A DNA stretch of 64,000 nt, taken from Flavobacteriales bacterium. Lineage in GTDB: Bacteria > Bacteroidota > Bacteroidia > Flavobacteriales_F > PHOS-HE28. The notes below the pieces were generated by a model. That model saw nothing but the letters and a program-made list of their open reading frames with translations, was not told the DNA's origin and ran no database searches. The stretch's first letter is position 1; the number at the start of each line of letters is the position of its first letter. Shown piece after piece: positions 19,101 through 27,352 of the stretch. Location of the stretch: contig JADKHI010000002.1 of assembly GCA_016721825.1 (NCBI GenBank), forward strand, positions 496,001 through 560,000. The letters run 5' to 3'. The translations under genes were made by a program, and so were the position numbers.

Positions 19101-19246
19101 GATCCTGCAAGCGGCCGGAGGCCAGGAAGGAAAGGGCACTCGGCACAGCCGAGCGCCGGTTGGGGTATGTTCGAGGAATGAGATGCTGCCAGCGGCTGGA
19201 GGCCGGGAAGGAAAGGGCACTCGGCACAGCCGAGCGCCGGTCGGAG
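19085..19246 (+). repeat. Two 81-bp tandem units, each with an inverted REP hairpin
   Basis: Copies at 19085-19165 and 19166-19246 differ at only a few bases. Each starts with the last codons of the RAYT gene (GTATGTTCGAGGAATGAGAT) and carries one REP in minus orientation: stem GGCACTCGGC/GCCGAGCGCC at 19136-19158 and 19217-19239. The end of the RAYT gene is therefore duplicated along with the hairpin. Confidence 0.85.
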
Positions 19247-19248
19247 TA

Positions 19249-19284
19249 AGACCAGGTGCGTTTCGATCGTCCAGTAGGTTTCTT
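19249..19284 (+). pseudogene. 36-bp copy of an internal piece of the recombinase gene
   Basis: These bases match 18152-18186 (inside the recombinase gene) in the same orientation, with one clear mismatch. The match starts right after the second 81-bp unit and ends abruptly. It looks like a scar of duplication or insertion involving the RAYT/REP unit and the integrase. Confidence 0.7.
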
Positions 19285-19789
19285 CCGTCGCTCAGGTGGA
19301 TCGCTAACCCACCCGATTAGAGCGCGTGCTGAACAGCTTTCCGTCCTCGCTGTACAACTCAGCGAGCTGGTTGAACAACGCACGCGCCATGCTGATGAGC
19401 ACGGCCGATCAGTTGTACGACCAAGCGTGCAAGCTCTTAAGCACAACGTTCGTGCCGTTGAACAAGACGGCTTTGTTCAAGAACATGGAGGCCATGTCGT
19501 TGAGCAGCGAAGTCAAGTTCAACGACGCGAACCGATCGCTGTTCGACTTTGGGGCTTTGACGGACGGCATGTCGACCGAGCTCAACACCAAGGCAGCCGT
19601 GTCGGTGGACCGAGCGTGAAGGAAAGTGACGGATACATCACAACGGCAAAGTGATCGGGGAAGGCACGCGGCCAGGCCAAGTGGATCGGAAGGCTTTATC
19701 AGCATGAGATAGTGCTTTGGTCGGCATCGTGATCGGCCACCCTGATCGCTTGACATTACTTATTATATGTTTAGTATCTTGGTCGCATC
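19285..19789. other. Stretch without a convincing gene
   Basis: About 500 bases. Open frames exist on both strands (97 residues on + from 19326, 115 on - from 19756), but neither shows a known motif, signal peptide or ribosome-binding context, and the two overlap each other. It may be decayed sequence from the element that brought the integrase. The right end (19750-19789) turns A+T-rich and holds the likely promoter of the pilus-type operon. Confidence 0.5.
19759..19779 (+). promoter_or_regulatory. Shared upstream motif, copy A (left secretion arm)
   Basis: This 21-nt site fits CTTA-N2-ATAT-N4-AG-N-AT-N-T and lies 10 bases before the pilin ATG. The same pattern occurs before the transglutaminase-like pair (29003-29023) and before the right arm (38846-38826, minus). 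It is A+T-rich against G+C-rich surroundings, as expected of a promoter or activator site. Confidence 0.5.
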
Positions 19790-20209
19790 ATGCCCGCGAC
19801 CGACCATATCCCTCCGACCCGTCTTTCCGCCTTCACGCTCACCGAGCTCCTGATCGCCTTGGTGATCGTGGGGGTGCTGGTGTACCTGGCCCTGCCAGAT
19901 TACAGCCAGGTGGTGGCCAATGCCAAGGCCACGGAGGCCAAATTGCAGTTGGAGCATGTGTACAGCTTGGAGACCACGCATTTCTACGAGCGCAGCCGGT
20001 ACAGTGCGGACCTGGCGGAGATCGGCTTCCAGCAGCAGCGGCTGATGAGCGAGGGCGGCAACGCCAACTACCGCGTGGAGGTGGTGAGCGCGGGCGCCAA
20101 GGAGTTCCTGGCCCGGGCCACGGCGGTTGCGGACTTCGACCAGGACGGCGTGTTCAACGTGTGGGAGATCGATCAGGAAAAGGGCCTGAGCGAAGTGGTG
20201 AAGGACTGA
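19790..20209 (+). CDS. Type IV pilin / GspG-like major pseudopilin
   Basis: 139 residues. A short positively charged leader is followed by A|FTLTELLIALVIVGVLVYLA, the class III prepilin signal: processing before Phe and Glu at +5, then one membrane helix. The -1 residue is Ala instead of the usual Gly. The C-terminus carries DFDQDGVFNVWEID, an EF-hand-like loop that may bind calcium, as in GspG. The protein would be cleaved by the peptidase encoded next (20213) and polymerised by the ATPase at 20730. It is first in an eight-gene run with very short gaps or overlaps. Pilin and T2SS major pseudopilin cannot be told apart by sequence alone. Confidence 0.82.
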   Translation: MPATDHIPPTRLSAFTLTELLIALVIVGVLVYLALPDYSQVVANAKATEAKLQLEHVYSLETTHFYERSRYSADLAEIGFQQQRLMSEGGNANYRVEVVSAGAKEFLARATAVADFDQDGVFNVWEIDQEKGLSEVVKD

Positions 20210-20212
20210 ACC

Positions 20213-20737
20213 ATGCTGGCGATCAAGCTCTGCACCATCGCGATCCTCGTGATCGTCTTTCTGGAGGACCTGCGCCTGCGCGCGGTGCAATGGGCCTTGT
20301 TCCCCCTGCTCCTGGCGGCCCTGCTCCTTCCCCATTTCCTCCAAGGCTCCGCCGTCGACGGGGTCGCGAGCCTGGCCTTCAACCTGGGCTTTCTGCTGGT
20401 GCAAGGCGGGGCCGCCCTGGCGCTGGTGATGCTCCGGCGCGGCGAATGGAGCAACCCCTTCCACAGCCTGATCGGATCGGGTGATGTGCTCTTTCTGGCC
20501 ATAGTGGCGGCCGGCCTGAGCACGGAGCGCTTCCTCCCCTTCTACCTCAGTGGCCTGGTGCTCTGCCTGCTCGGCTACGGGCTGTTGATCTGGTTGAAGC
20601 CGACCACGCAACGCACGGTGCCCACGGCCGGCTTCCTGGCCCTGTACCTGGCCTGCTGGGTGGCGCTGGAACAACTGGGCGTGCTGCCGGCCCTGCACAC
20701 GGGCACCTTCGCCCACGACCTGCTGGCCCATGGCTGA
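20213..20737 (+). CDS. Prepilin peptidase-like membrane protein (A24 family), minimal form
   Basis: 174 residues, almost all hydrophobic, with about five or six membrane segments. Two aspartates stand where A24 prepilin peptidases need them: Asp in FLEDLRLRAVQWALFP (end of the first helix) and the GxGD motif in SLIGSGDVLFLAIVAAG. The N-terminal methyltransferase domain of classical PilD/GspO (about 250-290 residues) is absent, so this is the short peptidase-only form. It lies three bases after the pilin gene, its probable substrate, and overlaps the ATPase gene by 8 bp. Confidence 0.72.
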   Translation: MLAIKLCTIAILVIVFLEDLRLRAVQWALFPLLLAALLLPHFLQGSAVDGVASLAFNLGFLLVQGGAALALVMLRRGEWSNPFHSLIGSGDVLFLAIVAAGLSTERFLPFYLSGLVLCLLGYGLLIWLKPTTQRTVPTAGFLALYLACWVALEQLGVLPALHTGTFAHDLLAHG

Positions 20738-22151
20738 GCCGCTTGCCACCGAGCTGGCCCCGGCGCTGCGGAACCTGGTGACCACCGACCAGGCCTGGCA
20801 CTACCGCGTGGTGCCCTTGGAGCAGGACGCCGAGGGCATGGTGCTGGGCACCGACCGCACGAGCGAAACGCTGCGCACGGAGCTGGAGGTGATTTTGGGA
20901 AGGACAGTGCGTCTGCAGACCTTGGAGCCCACCACGGTGGACCGCGCCCTGAGCACGCACTACCGCCGCACCGGACAACGCAACCGCCGGATCGACCTGA
21001 GCGCGCGGACGGCTGAGCACGTGCTGCACGACCTGGTGCACGAGGCGCGCGAGCTGGGCAGCAGCGACATCCACATCGAGGTGTACGATGGCACGGCCCG
21101 CGTGCGCATCCGCATCGACGGTCTGTTGGTGGAACGCTACCAATACGCGCGCGCCGACCACCCGGGGCTGGTGAACCGCGTGAAGGTGCAGGCCGGACTG
21201 GACATCAGCGAGAAGCGCCTGCCGCAGGACGGGCGTATGGTGCTGGACCGCGAAGGGAGGCGAACGGACATCCGTGTTTCGGTGCTGCCCACCCTGCATG
21301 GCGAAAAGGTGGTGTTGCGCCTGCTGGGTCAGGATGCGGGCCACCTGCGCGTGGAAGGCCTCGGCATGGACGAGCGGCAATTGGCGGACTACCAGGACGG
21401 CATCCGTCGCCCGCACGGTATTGTGCTGATCAGCGGGCCCACCGGCAGCGGCAAGACCACCACGCTCTACGCCACCCTGAAGCAGCTGAACGAGGTGCGC
21501 CGCAACATCGTGACGGTGGAGGACCCGATCGAGTACACCCTGGAAGGCATCAACCAAGTGCAGTTGCGCGAATCCATCGGCCTTGGTTTCGCGCAAGCCC
21601 TCCGCACCTTCCTGCGGCAGGACCCGGACGTGATCATGCTGGGTGAGATCCGCGACGGCGAAACGGCGCAGATGGCCATCCGGGCGGCGCTCACGGGTCA
21701 CCTGGTGCTCAGCACCATCCACACCAACAGCGCGTGGGGCACGGTGAGCCGACTGGTGGACATGGGCGTGCCGCCCTTCCTGATCGCCGGCACCTTGAAC
21801 ACGAGCGTGGCGCAACGCCTGGTGCGCCTGCTGTGCCCGCACTGCAAACGCACGGAGCCCTGGGATGTCGCCTTGGCCGGTCGCTTGAAAGTGACCGACG
21901 CGCTGGAAGAACATGCGGTAGCCGTTGGCTGCGGGGAATGTCACTTCACCGGCTACAAGGGCCGTCGGGCGGTATACGAAGTGGTACAGCTGGACGGTGA
22001 GCTCGCCGACCTGTTGCGCAGCGGCGTTCACGATGCCACGGATGCCTTGCATGCCCGGGGCATCCGCACGCTGGCGAGCAGCGCCACCGAATTGCTGCGT
22101 GCCCGGCTCACCAGCTTGGACGAGGTCCACTCCCTGCTATCCGCCAGCTGA
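20730..22151 (+). CDS. gspE: GspE/PilB-family secretion/pilus assembly ATPase
   Basis: 473 residues. The N-terminal N2-type region has SSDIHIEVYDGTARVRIRID. The motor domain carries Walker A ISGPTGSGKTTTLYA (residues ~235-248), the Asp box VEDPIEYTLEGINQVQ, Walker B DPDVIMLGEIRDGETA and the His box GHLVLSTIHTNSA. A zinc site follows, LCPHCK and GCGECHFTGYKGRRAVYE, the four-cysteine motif of GspE/PilB. This cytoplasmic hexameric ATPase drives pseudopilus or pilus polymerisation. The length fits the family, slightly short at the N-terminus. No PilT-type retraction ATPase is seen in the window, which favours a T2SS-like role over a retractile pilus. Confidence 0.93.
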   Translation: MAEPLATELAPALRNLVTTDQAWHYRVVPLEQDAEGMVLGTDRTSETLRTELEVILGRTVRLQTLEPTTVDRALSTHYRRTGQRNRRIDLSARTAEHVLHDLVHEARELGSSDIHIEVYDGTARVRIRIDGLLVERYQYARADHPGLVNRVKVQAGLDISEKRLPQDGRMVLDREGRRTDIRVSVLPTLHGEKVVLRLLGQDAGHLRVEGLGMDERQLADYQDGIRRPHGIVLISGPTGSGKTTTLYATLKQLNEVRRNIVTVEDPIEYTLEGINQVQLRESIGLGFAQALRTFLRQDPDVIMLGEIRDGETAQMAIRAALTGHLVLSTIHTNSAWGTVSRLVDMGVPPFLIAGTLNTSVAQRLVRLLCPHCKRTEPWDVALAGRLKVTDALEEHAVAVGCGECHFTGYKGRRAVYEVVQLDGELADLLRSGVHDATDALHARGIRTLASSATELLRARLTSLDEVHSLLSAS

Positions 22152-22154
22152 GCC

Positions 22155-24044
22155 ATGCAGCGCCTCCTCTTCATCCTCTTGCTGCTGATGCCTGGCGCGG
22201 CCTTCGCACAGGACCGTTTCGCAGGCATCCGTGCCCAACTGGAAGCCAGCATGGCCGACCAACCGGGCCTGGACGAGCGCGTGGAGATGAGCGTGAGCGG
22301 CACCCCCGTGAGCGAGTTCGCCCGCGCCCTGGGGCTGGCGCACAAGCTCAACATCTCCGTGGACCCGGCCGTGAAGGGCGAGGTGGTGAACACCTTCAGC
22401 AACGCGCGCGTGGCCGATGTGCTGCTCTACCTCTGCAAGAGCTTCGACCTCGACGTGGAGCAGATCGGCTCCATCCTCTCGTTGCGCCCATACCGGCCCC
22501 CCGTGGTTCCGGTGGAAGCCGCGAAGCCGGCGCCCCCCCTGAAGGTCATCTTCCACAGCGACAGCTCCTGGGTGGACCTCGACCTGCACCGCGACACACT
22601 GGATGCCGTGGCCCGCGCCATCAACCTGGCGAGCGGTGCCAACGTGGTGCTGGCCCCCGGTCTGGAGGACCGCGTGGTGTCGGTCTTCCTGCGCGGCAGT
22701 CCCTTGGTGAACGCCTTGGACAAGTTGGCCTATGCCAACGGTCTGCTGGTGGATCGTTCACGCGATGGCACCTTTCTGTTGAAGGCCAACGAAGCCGTGC
22801 CCCCCAAGGCGGGGGAAAAGGGCAAGCGTCCGGCCGGTGCAGAAGGCCTGTCCAACGGCGGGCTAAGCGTGGACGTGAGCGATGGCAAATGGCTGAAACT
22901 CGATGCGCAAGGCGTGGAGCGGGCGGAGGTGCTGGCGGCCATCTCCGTCGCGCTCGGCAAGAACTACTTCCTCTACGACCCGCTCGAGGGCACCACCAGC
23001 CTGAGCGTGGAGCAGGCCACCTACGACGAGGTGCTCGACCACATGTTCAACGGCAGCGCCTTCACCTACAAGGTGATCGAAGGGGTGTACCTGATCGGCA
23101 AACGCGAGCAGGAAGGGCTGCGACGCACCGAGCTGGTGCGGCTGCACAACCGCCCTGTGAAGGACATGGCCGTGGTGATCCCCGAGGGCATTCGGAAGAA
23201 CGTCACCATCACCGAGTTCGTGGAGCTGAACGGCTTTGTGATCAGCGGCGACGTCCAGCGCATTACCGAGATCAAGGACTTCCTGCGCAGCATCGACCAG
23301 ACCGTTCCGGTGGTGATGATCGAAGTGATGATCGTGGACGTGAACCGCTCGCGCACGCTCACCACCGGACTGAAGGCTGGGCTGGGCAATGGTCCTGCAC
23401 AGAGCGGTGGCACCATCAGTCCCGGCATCAATTACAACCTGAACGCGAACAGCATCAACAGCCTGCTGAACAGCTTCAACGGCGCGGGCGTGTTCAACCT
23501 CGGCAATGTGGCTCCGAGCTTCTATGTCAGCATTCAGGCTTTGGAGACCGATGGCGTGCTGAAGCTGCGCAGCACCCCGCAGCTCTCCACACTGAACGGG
23601 CACGAGGCCACCCTCAGCATCGGTGAAACCGAGTACTACCTGGAAGTGCGCAACGACCTGATCGGCACCCAGAACCCGACGGTGACCACCTCGCAGACCT
23701 ACAAGCCCGTGAACGCCGACCTGAGCCTGAAGATCCTGCCGATCGTGAGCAGCGAGGACATGGTGACCCTGGACATCGAGGTGAGCCAGAGCACCTTCAC
23801 CGACCGCATCAGCGAAACGGCGCCGCCGGGCAGCGTGCAGCGCAAGTTCAGCTCCAGCATCCGCATGAAGGACCGCGAGATGATCGTGCTGGGCGGACTG
23901 GAGGAGAAGGAGACGAGCAAGAGCGGCAGCGGCCTCCCCTTCCTCTCCCGCATCCCCGTTCTCAAGTGGTTCTTCGGTTCGCGCACCAGCAAGAACAGCC
24001 AGAGCAAGCTCACCATCTTCATCCGCCCCACCATCATTTACTGA
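22155..24044 (+). CDS. gspD: Secretin (GspD/PilQ family outer-membrane channel)
   Basis: 629 residues with a signal peptide (MQRLLFILLLLMPGAAFAQ). The N-terminal half holds several N-domain-like modules (LAHKLNISVDPAVKGEV, VADVLLYLCKSFDLDVEQI, TTSLSVEQATYDEVLDHM). The C-terminal secretin domain shows VPVVMIEVMIVDVNRSRTL, LRSTPQLSTLNGHEATLSIG, MIVLGGLEEKETSKSGSGLP and IPVLKWFFGSRTS, ending KLTIFIRPTIIY, the classic secretin finish. Secretins form the 12-15-mer outer-membrane pore of T2SS and type IV pili. It sits between the ATPase and PilM/N-like genes in the same operon. Confidence 0.92.
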   Translation: MQRLLFILLLLMPGAAFAQDRFAGIRAQLEASMADQPGLDERVEMSVSGTPVSEFARALGLAHKLNISVDPAVKGEVVNTFSNARVADVLLYLCKSFDLDVEQIGSILSLRPYRPPVVPVEAAKPAPPLKVIFHSDSSWVDLDLHRDTLDAVARAINLASGANVVLAPGLEDRVVSVFLRGSPLVNALDKLAYANGLLVDRSRDGTFLLKANEAVPPKAGEKGKRPAGAEGLSNGGLSVDVSDGKWLKLDAQGVERAEVLAAISVALGKNYFLYDPLEGTTSLSVEQATYDEVLDHMFNGSAFTYKVIEGVYLIGKREQEGLRRTELVRLHNRPVKDMAVVIPEGIRKNVTITEFVELNGFVISGDVQRITEIKDFLRSIDQTVPVVMIEVMIVDVNRSRTLTTGLKAGLGNGPAQSGGTISPGINYNLNANSINSLLNSFNGAGVFNLGNVAPSFYVSIQALETDGVLKLRSTPQLSTLNGHEATLSIGETEYYLEVRNDLIGTQNPTVTTSQTYKPVNADLSLKILPIVSSEDMVTLDIEVSQSTFTDRISETAPPGSVQRKFSSSIRMKDREMIVLGGLEEKETSKSGSGLPFLSRIPVLKWFFGSRTSKNSQSKLTIFIRPTIIY

Positions 24045-24047
24045 GCC

Positions 24048-25247
24048 ATGGACAAGGGCGGCTTGTACATCGGTGCGGGGCATGTGGTCGGTGTGGCCGC
24101 GCAGGCTAACGAAGCTGGTGCTATGGTGTACACCTATGCCTACCTGCAGCGCAAGGGCGAGCAGATGCTGTTGCGCGGTACCGGTGAAGCCAGCAGCATC
24201 GAAGCCTTGTTGAAGGCCATCGGTACACGCGTGCCCATCGCCTTGTGCCTCGATACGCCACGGTGCGTTCATCGCGTGCTCCATAGCACAGGAACGCCCG
24301 AGGACCTGGTGGCACAGGCCTTTCCGAACGCTCCGCTCACGGACCTGCGCGTCGGTCAGTGGCGCATGGGCCAAGGCACGGGCCTCAGCATGGTGCGGGC
24401 CTCCGAGGTCAGGCAGGTGTTGGAGGAACTGGTGGGCCAGGGTGCGCGGGCTGTGAGCCTGCACATCGGTCCATGGGCCTTGCTGGGTGTGCTGCCCCTG
24501 CTCGGCGACCTGCCGTTGGAACGCACCTTCGGTCAGCACCGCTTCCGTTTCGAAGAGGGCTCCCTCGCTGACTTGGAGCGAAGCACAGGAGTACAACAAC
24601 CCGAACTGCACATTGGAGAGGACCGCATCCCCGGCGCCCATGCGCTCGCCTTCGCCACCGCGTGGAGCCACCTTGTTCCGTCTGCGGATGAGATCGTAAC
24701 CACGGACGCACTGGTCACCGATGGGCAGCGGCAGGAGAAGGCGCGTCGGTGGTACGAAGGATGGATGCTCGGTGCCCTAGCCATCATGCTCCTCCTGCTC
24801 ACTGGCGAGCAACTGCTTTCGCGCAGCCTCAGTGACCGGCGCCACCTGTTGGAAGGCTCCGGTGCGGACCGCGCGGCGCTGGCCCGGCAGGTTGAGGAGG
24901 AGAAGGCCTTGCTTGCCGAACGCACGGCCTTGGCGCAGAGCCTCGGGTTGAACGCTGCGCGCCGATCGGCCGTGCTCGCGGCGGAACTGGCCTCCACCGT
25001 GCCCGACGGCATCCGCTTGGAACGGCTGGCCGTGGACCCCTTGAGCGGAACGCTGAAGGAGCGCGAACCGGCGGTCTTCGAGCACGATGCAGTGCTCTTG
25101 CGCGGCACCTGCAGCACCACTGCTGCGCTGAACACCTGGATGGATACGCTGCGGCGCCATGCACCCGGCCGCACGGTGCGCTTGCTGGGCTACAGCACCG
25201 ATGCGCAACATCCCGAACCGGTCTTCGAGATCAGCCTGGAGCCATGA
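24048..25247 (+). CDS. GspL/PilM-PilN-like inner-membrane assembly protein
   Basis: 399 residues. A cytoplasmic N-terminal region (~1-235) could be a diverged actin-like PilM/GspL fold (MDKGGLYIGAGHVVGVAAQ at the start). A single membrane helix follows near residues 239-258 (LGALAIMLLLLTGEQLLS), then a periplasmic coiled coil and PilN-like domain (AAELASTVPDGIRLERLAVD). In type II systems GspL links the ATPase to the inner-membrane ring. It lies three bases after the secretin gene and overlaps the PilO/GspM-like gene, the order expected for such operons. The call rests more on topology and position than on strong motifs. Confidence 0.65.
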   Translation: MDKGGLYIGAGHVVGVAAQANEAGAMVYTYAYLQRKGEQMLLRGTGEASSIEALLKAIGTRVPIALCLDTPRCVHRVLHSTGTPEDLVAQAFPNAPLTDLRVGQWRMGQGTGLSMVRASEVRQVLEELVGQGARAVSLHIGPWALLGVLPLLGDLPLERTFGQHRFRFEEGSLADLERSTGVQQPELHIGEDRIPGAHALAFATAWSHLVPSADEIVTTDALVTDGQRQEKARRWYEGWMLGALAIMLLLLTGEQLLSRSLSDRRHLLEGSGADRAALARQVEEEKALLAERTALAQSLGLNAARRSAVLAAELASTVPDGIRLERLAVDPLSGTLKEREPAVFEHDAVLLRGTCSTTAALNTWMDTLRRHAPGRTVRLLGYSTDAQHPEPVFEISLEP

Positions 25248-25783
25248 AGCAACACGCGATCCATCGGGGCACCGACCACCGCCGCAAGCTGGGCCTGCTG
25301 GTGGCCGTCACCGCGCTGGTCGGCTTCGCCTTGGTGCAACGGAAGGTGCTGCCCACGGTACAGCTGTGGCGCGCCTGCGAAGCCCTGGCCGAGGAACAGC
25401 GCAACGGCACCGACCTACAGGCCGAACACCAGCGTTTGCAAGCCGCCATTGCGAGGCTGGATGCCCAGTTCAGCCCGGGAGGGGCCTCGGAGGACCGCTG
25501 GCAACAACTGCTGGCCCTGGCGGCAGCCGCCACATCCGAGCAAGGCACACAGCTGCAACGCATCGCACCGGCCCATGTGGAGGACCGTGAAGGCCTGCAC
25601 ATCCACACGCTACCCGTGGTGCTCGAAGGGCGGGCCGATGCGCTGCTCAACACTGTGGACCGCCTGGAGCGTGAACTGGACCACGTGCACATCGCTTCAC
25701 TTGACCTGAACGTGCCGCCCGTCGTGTTCGGCAGGCCACGTTCCCTCACCGCCACGCTCTACATCCGATCCGTAAGCCCATGA
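25244..25783 (+). CDS. PilO/GspM-like inner-membrane protein
   Basis: 179 residues with one N-terminal membrane helix (KLGLLVAVTALVGFALVQ), then a coiled coil (LAEEQRNGTDLQAEHQRLQA) and a small alpha/beta periplasmic domain. This is the topology of PilO and GspM. Such proteins pair with PilN/GspL to form the inner-membrane platform. The gene overlaps its neighbours by ATGA on both sides. Sequence conservation in this family is weak, so the assignment depends on size, topology and place in the operon. Confidence 0.62.
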   Translation: MKQHAIHRGTDHRRKLGLLVAVTALVGFALVQRKVLPTVQLWRACEALAEEQRNGTDLQAEHQRLQAAIARLDAQFSPGGASEDRWQQLLALAAAATSEQGTQLQRIAPAHVEDREGLHIHTLPVVLEGRADALLNTVDRLERELDHVHIASLDLNVPPVVFGRPRSLTATLYIRSVSP

Positions 25784-26700
25784 AGCCCTTCATCCCCCTT
25801 CTTGCCGCGCTCCTGCTGACCGGCTGCACCGACCTGCTCGAAGAGGACCTGGACGGCGTAGGTGTGCTGCTGCTGACCCCGCAAGATGGCGACACCATCA
25901 CCAGCAATGTGGTCACCTTCAAATGGGAGTCCGTGCCCTATGCCACAGAGTACCTGTTCCAAGTGGCCAAGCCCGACTTCAACGCGCCCCAGCTCTACCT
26001 CGCGGATTCCGTGATAGAAAGCTCCACCCTCACCTTCCCCCTGCCCCCAGGCACCTATGCCTGGCGCGTCCGTGGGCAGAACGGAAGCAGCCACACGAGC
26101 TTCTACCAGCGCACCGTTGTGGTGGAAGCCGCATCCACGCTGGCGGACCTCTTTCCCATCCTGATCGCCCCAGCGTCGAACGCGGCCTTGCGATCGCAGG
26201 ATATCGCGGTCTCCTGGCAGGCCTTGGGAGGCGCGGAGGACTATCGCGTCGAGCTTCGCCAGGGCGATCAGAGCGGTCCCTTGGTGCAGGCGCAACTGGT
26301 GACCGCTTCGCCGTACTCCTTCACTTCATTGGCAGAGGGCGTTTACACTTGGGGCGTGCAGGCGCAGAACAGCAGCTCGGTCTCCAACTTCAGCTACTGG
26401 GGCTTCACGGTGGACCGCACGGCACCGAGCGTGCCCCTGCTCACCGCGCCGGCCGCCAGCGCAACCGTGCCCAACAGCGACATCCAGTTCCAATGGCAGA
26501 GCGGCACGGACGCGGCCACGGCCACCACGGACAGCCTCTTCGTCACCGATGCCAACCTGGTGCTCGTTCGTCAGCTGTCGCTCACCGGCACCAACTACAC
26601 CGACTCCCTCGGCACCGGCGTGTACCAATGGTCCGTGCGGACCACCGATGCGGCGGGCAACGGAACCACCTCGGCCAGCCGAACACTAACGGTGCAATGA
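25780..26700 (+). CDS. Lipoprotein with three Ig/Fn3-like domains in the secretion operon
   Basis: 306 residues with a clear lipobox (FIPLLAALLLTGCTDLLEED; Cys at 17). Three beta-sandwich-like repeats of ~85-95 residues follow. Each has a Trp-containing core and ends in a Y-x-W-x-V-R/Q type strand (GTYAWRVRGQNG, GVYTWGVQAQNS, GVYQWSVRTTDAAGN). No standard T2SS or pilus component looks like this. It may act as a surface or periplasmic lipoprotein that supports the secretin (a pilotin or scaffold role) or binds substrates. It overlaps the genes on both sides, so it is an integral member of the operon. Confidence 0.78.
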   Translation: MKPFIPLLAALLLTGCTDLLEEDLDGVGVLLLTPQDGDTITSNVVTFKWESVPYATEYLFQVAKPDFNAPQLYLADSVIESSTLTFPLPPGTYAWRVRGQNGSSHTSFYQRTVVVEAASTLADLFPILIAPASNAALRSQDIAVSWQALGGAEDYRVELRQGDQSGPLVQAQLVTASPYSFTSLAEGVYTWGVQAQNSSSVSNFSYWGFTVDRTAPSVPLLTAPAASATVPNSDIQFQWQSGTDAATATTDSLFVTDANLVLVRQLSLTGTNYTDSLGTGVYQWSVRTTDAAGNGTTSASRTLTVQ

Positions 26701-27227
26701 ACGCGCGCTGGGTCCGCATTGGTCTTATCCTGCTCGTCGCCACGGTCTGGGGTGCCGTGCTGGTGAAGGCGTTCTTCCGGAAGCCTCCGGTGGTTGAGAA
26801 CAACACGCCCTTGCCTCAGCGCGGGGTCCCGACCGAGGTCGCACGGGAAGCCCCTCCACTGAACCTGCACTGGGCGCGGGATCCCTTCCTGAACGAGGCT
26901 GCCCCGGTGCATTGCGTGGTTGAGCGGAGCGCTGGTGCCTCTGCTTCTGTGCATAGCGTTGTGGCACCACCGAAGGTTGACGTGGCGGTGGCTTGGCCGG
27001 AAGTGGTGTATAAGGGGGCCTTGAACGCCTCCGGCCCCTCTGGCAAGCGTGTGGCCATGCTGTCCGTTGATGGCGGCGATGTGATCCTGAGAACCGGACA
27101 GGAACAGGATGGCATCAAGCTCTTGGCCGTGGGCGCCGATAGCGTGGCGCTCCGCCTTGGGGGTAGCGATCGCGTGTTCACTAGGAGCACCAGTCCTTCA
27201 TCCGCTCATCAACGCTCCCGACCATGA
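26697..27227 (+). CDS. PilP/GspC-like inner-membrane protein
   Basis: 176 residues with a single N-terminal membrane helix (RIGLILLVATVWGAVLVKAF) and a Pro-rich linker. The small beta-rich C-terminal domain (AWPEVVYKGALNASGPSGKR, VAMLSVDGGDVILRTGQEQ, IKLLAVGADSVALRLGG) matches the layout of the PilP/GspC homology-region domain that docks to the secretin. It is the last gene of the left arm; its start overlaps the preceding stop. The call is by topology and domain pattern. The last ~15 residues look unstructured. Confidence 0.6.
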   Translation: MNARWVRIGLILLVATVWGAVLVKAFFRKPPVVENNTPLPQRGVPTEVAREAPPLNLHWARDPFLNEAAPVHCVVERSAGASASVHSVVAPPKVDVAVAWPEVVYKGALNASGPSGKRVAMLSVDGGDVILRTGQEQDGIKLLAVGADSVALRLGGSDRVFTRSTSPSSAHQRSRP

Positions 27228-27352
27228 AGACACGGCACCTACAGTTCGCCTTCGGAAGAAGCTCCCCCGTATGCTCGCTGAAGCCATGCGGAAGGAGAGC
27301 CCGAAGCATGGCGATTCTTCTTCACCACCCTTACCTTCAAGCCGCACTTCCA

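Noticed and set aside
19326..19756. Overlapping frames on both strands of 97 and 115 residues
   Set aside because: No motif or context favours either; listed only as a gene-poor stretch.
20547..22130. 527-residue minus-strand frame
   Set aside because: Antisense to the GspE gene with intact Walker motifs.
22863..24671. 602-residue minus-strand frame
   Set aside because: Antisense to the secretin and GspL-like genes; it is rich in His, Ala and Gln as expected for a shadow.
25923..27227. 434-residue frame running through the Ig-like lipoprotein
   Set aside because: Only its 3' part (from 26697) is real; the first half is out of frame with the lipoprotein gene and rich in Arg and His.
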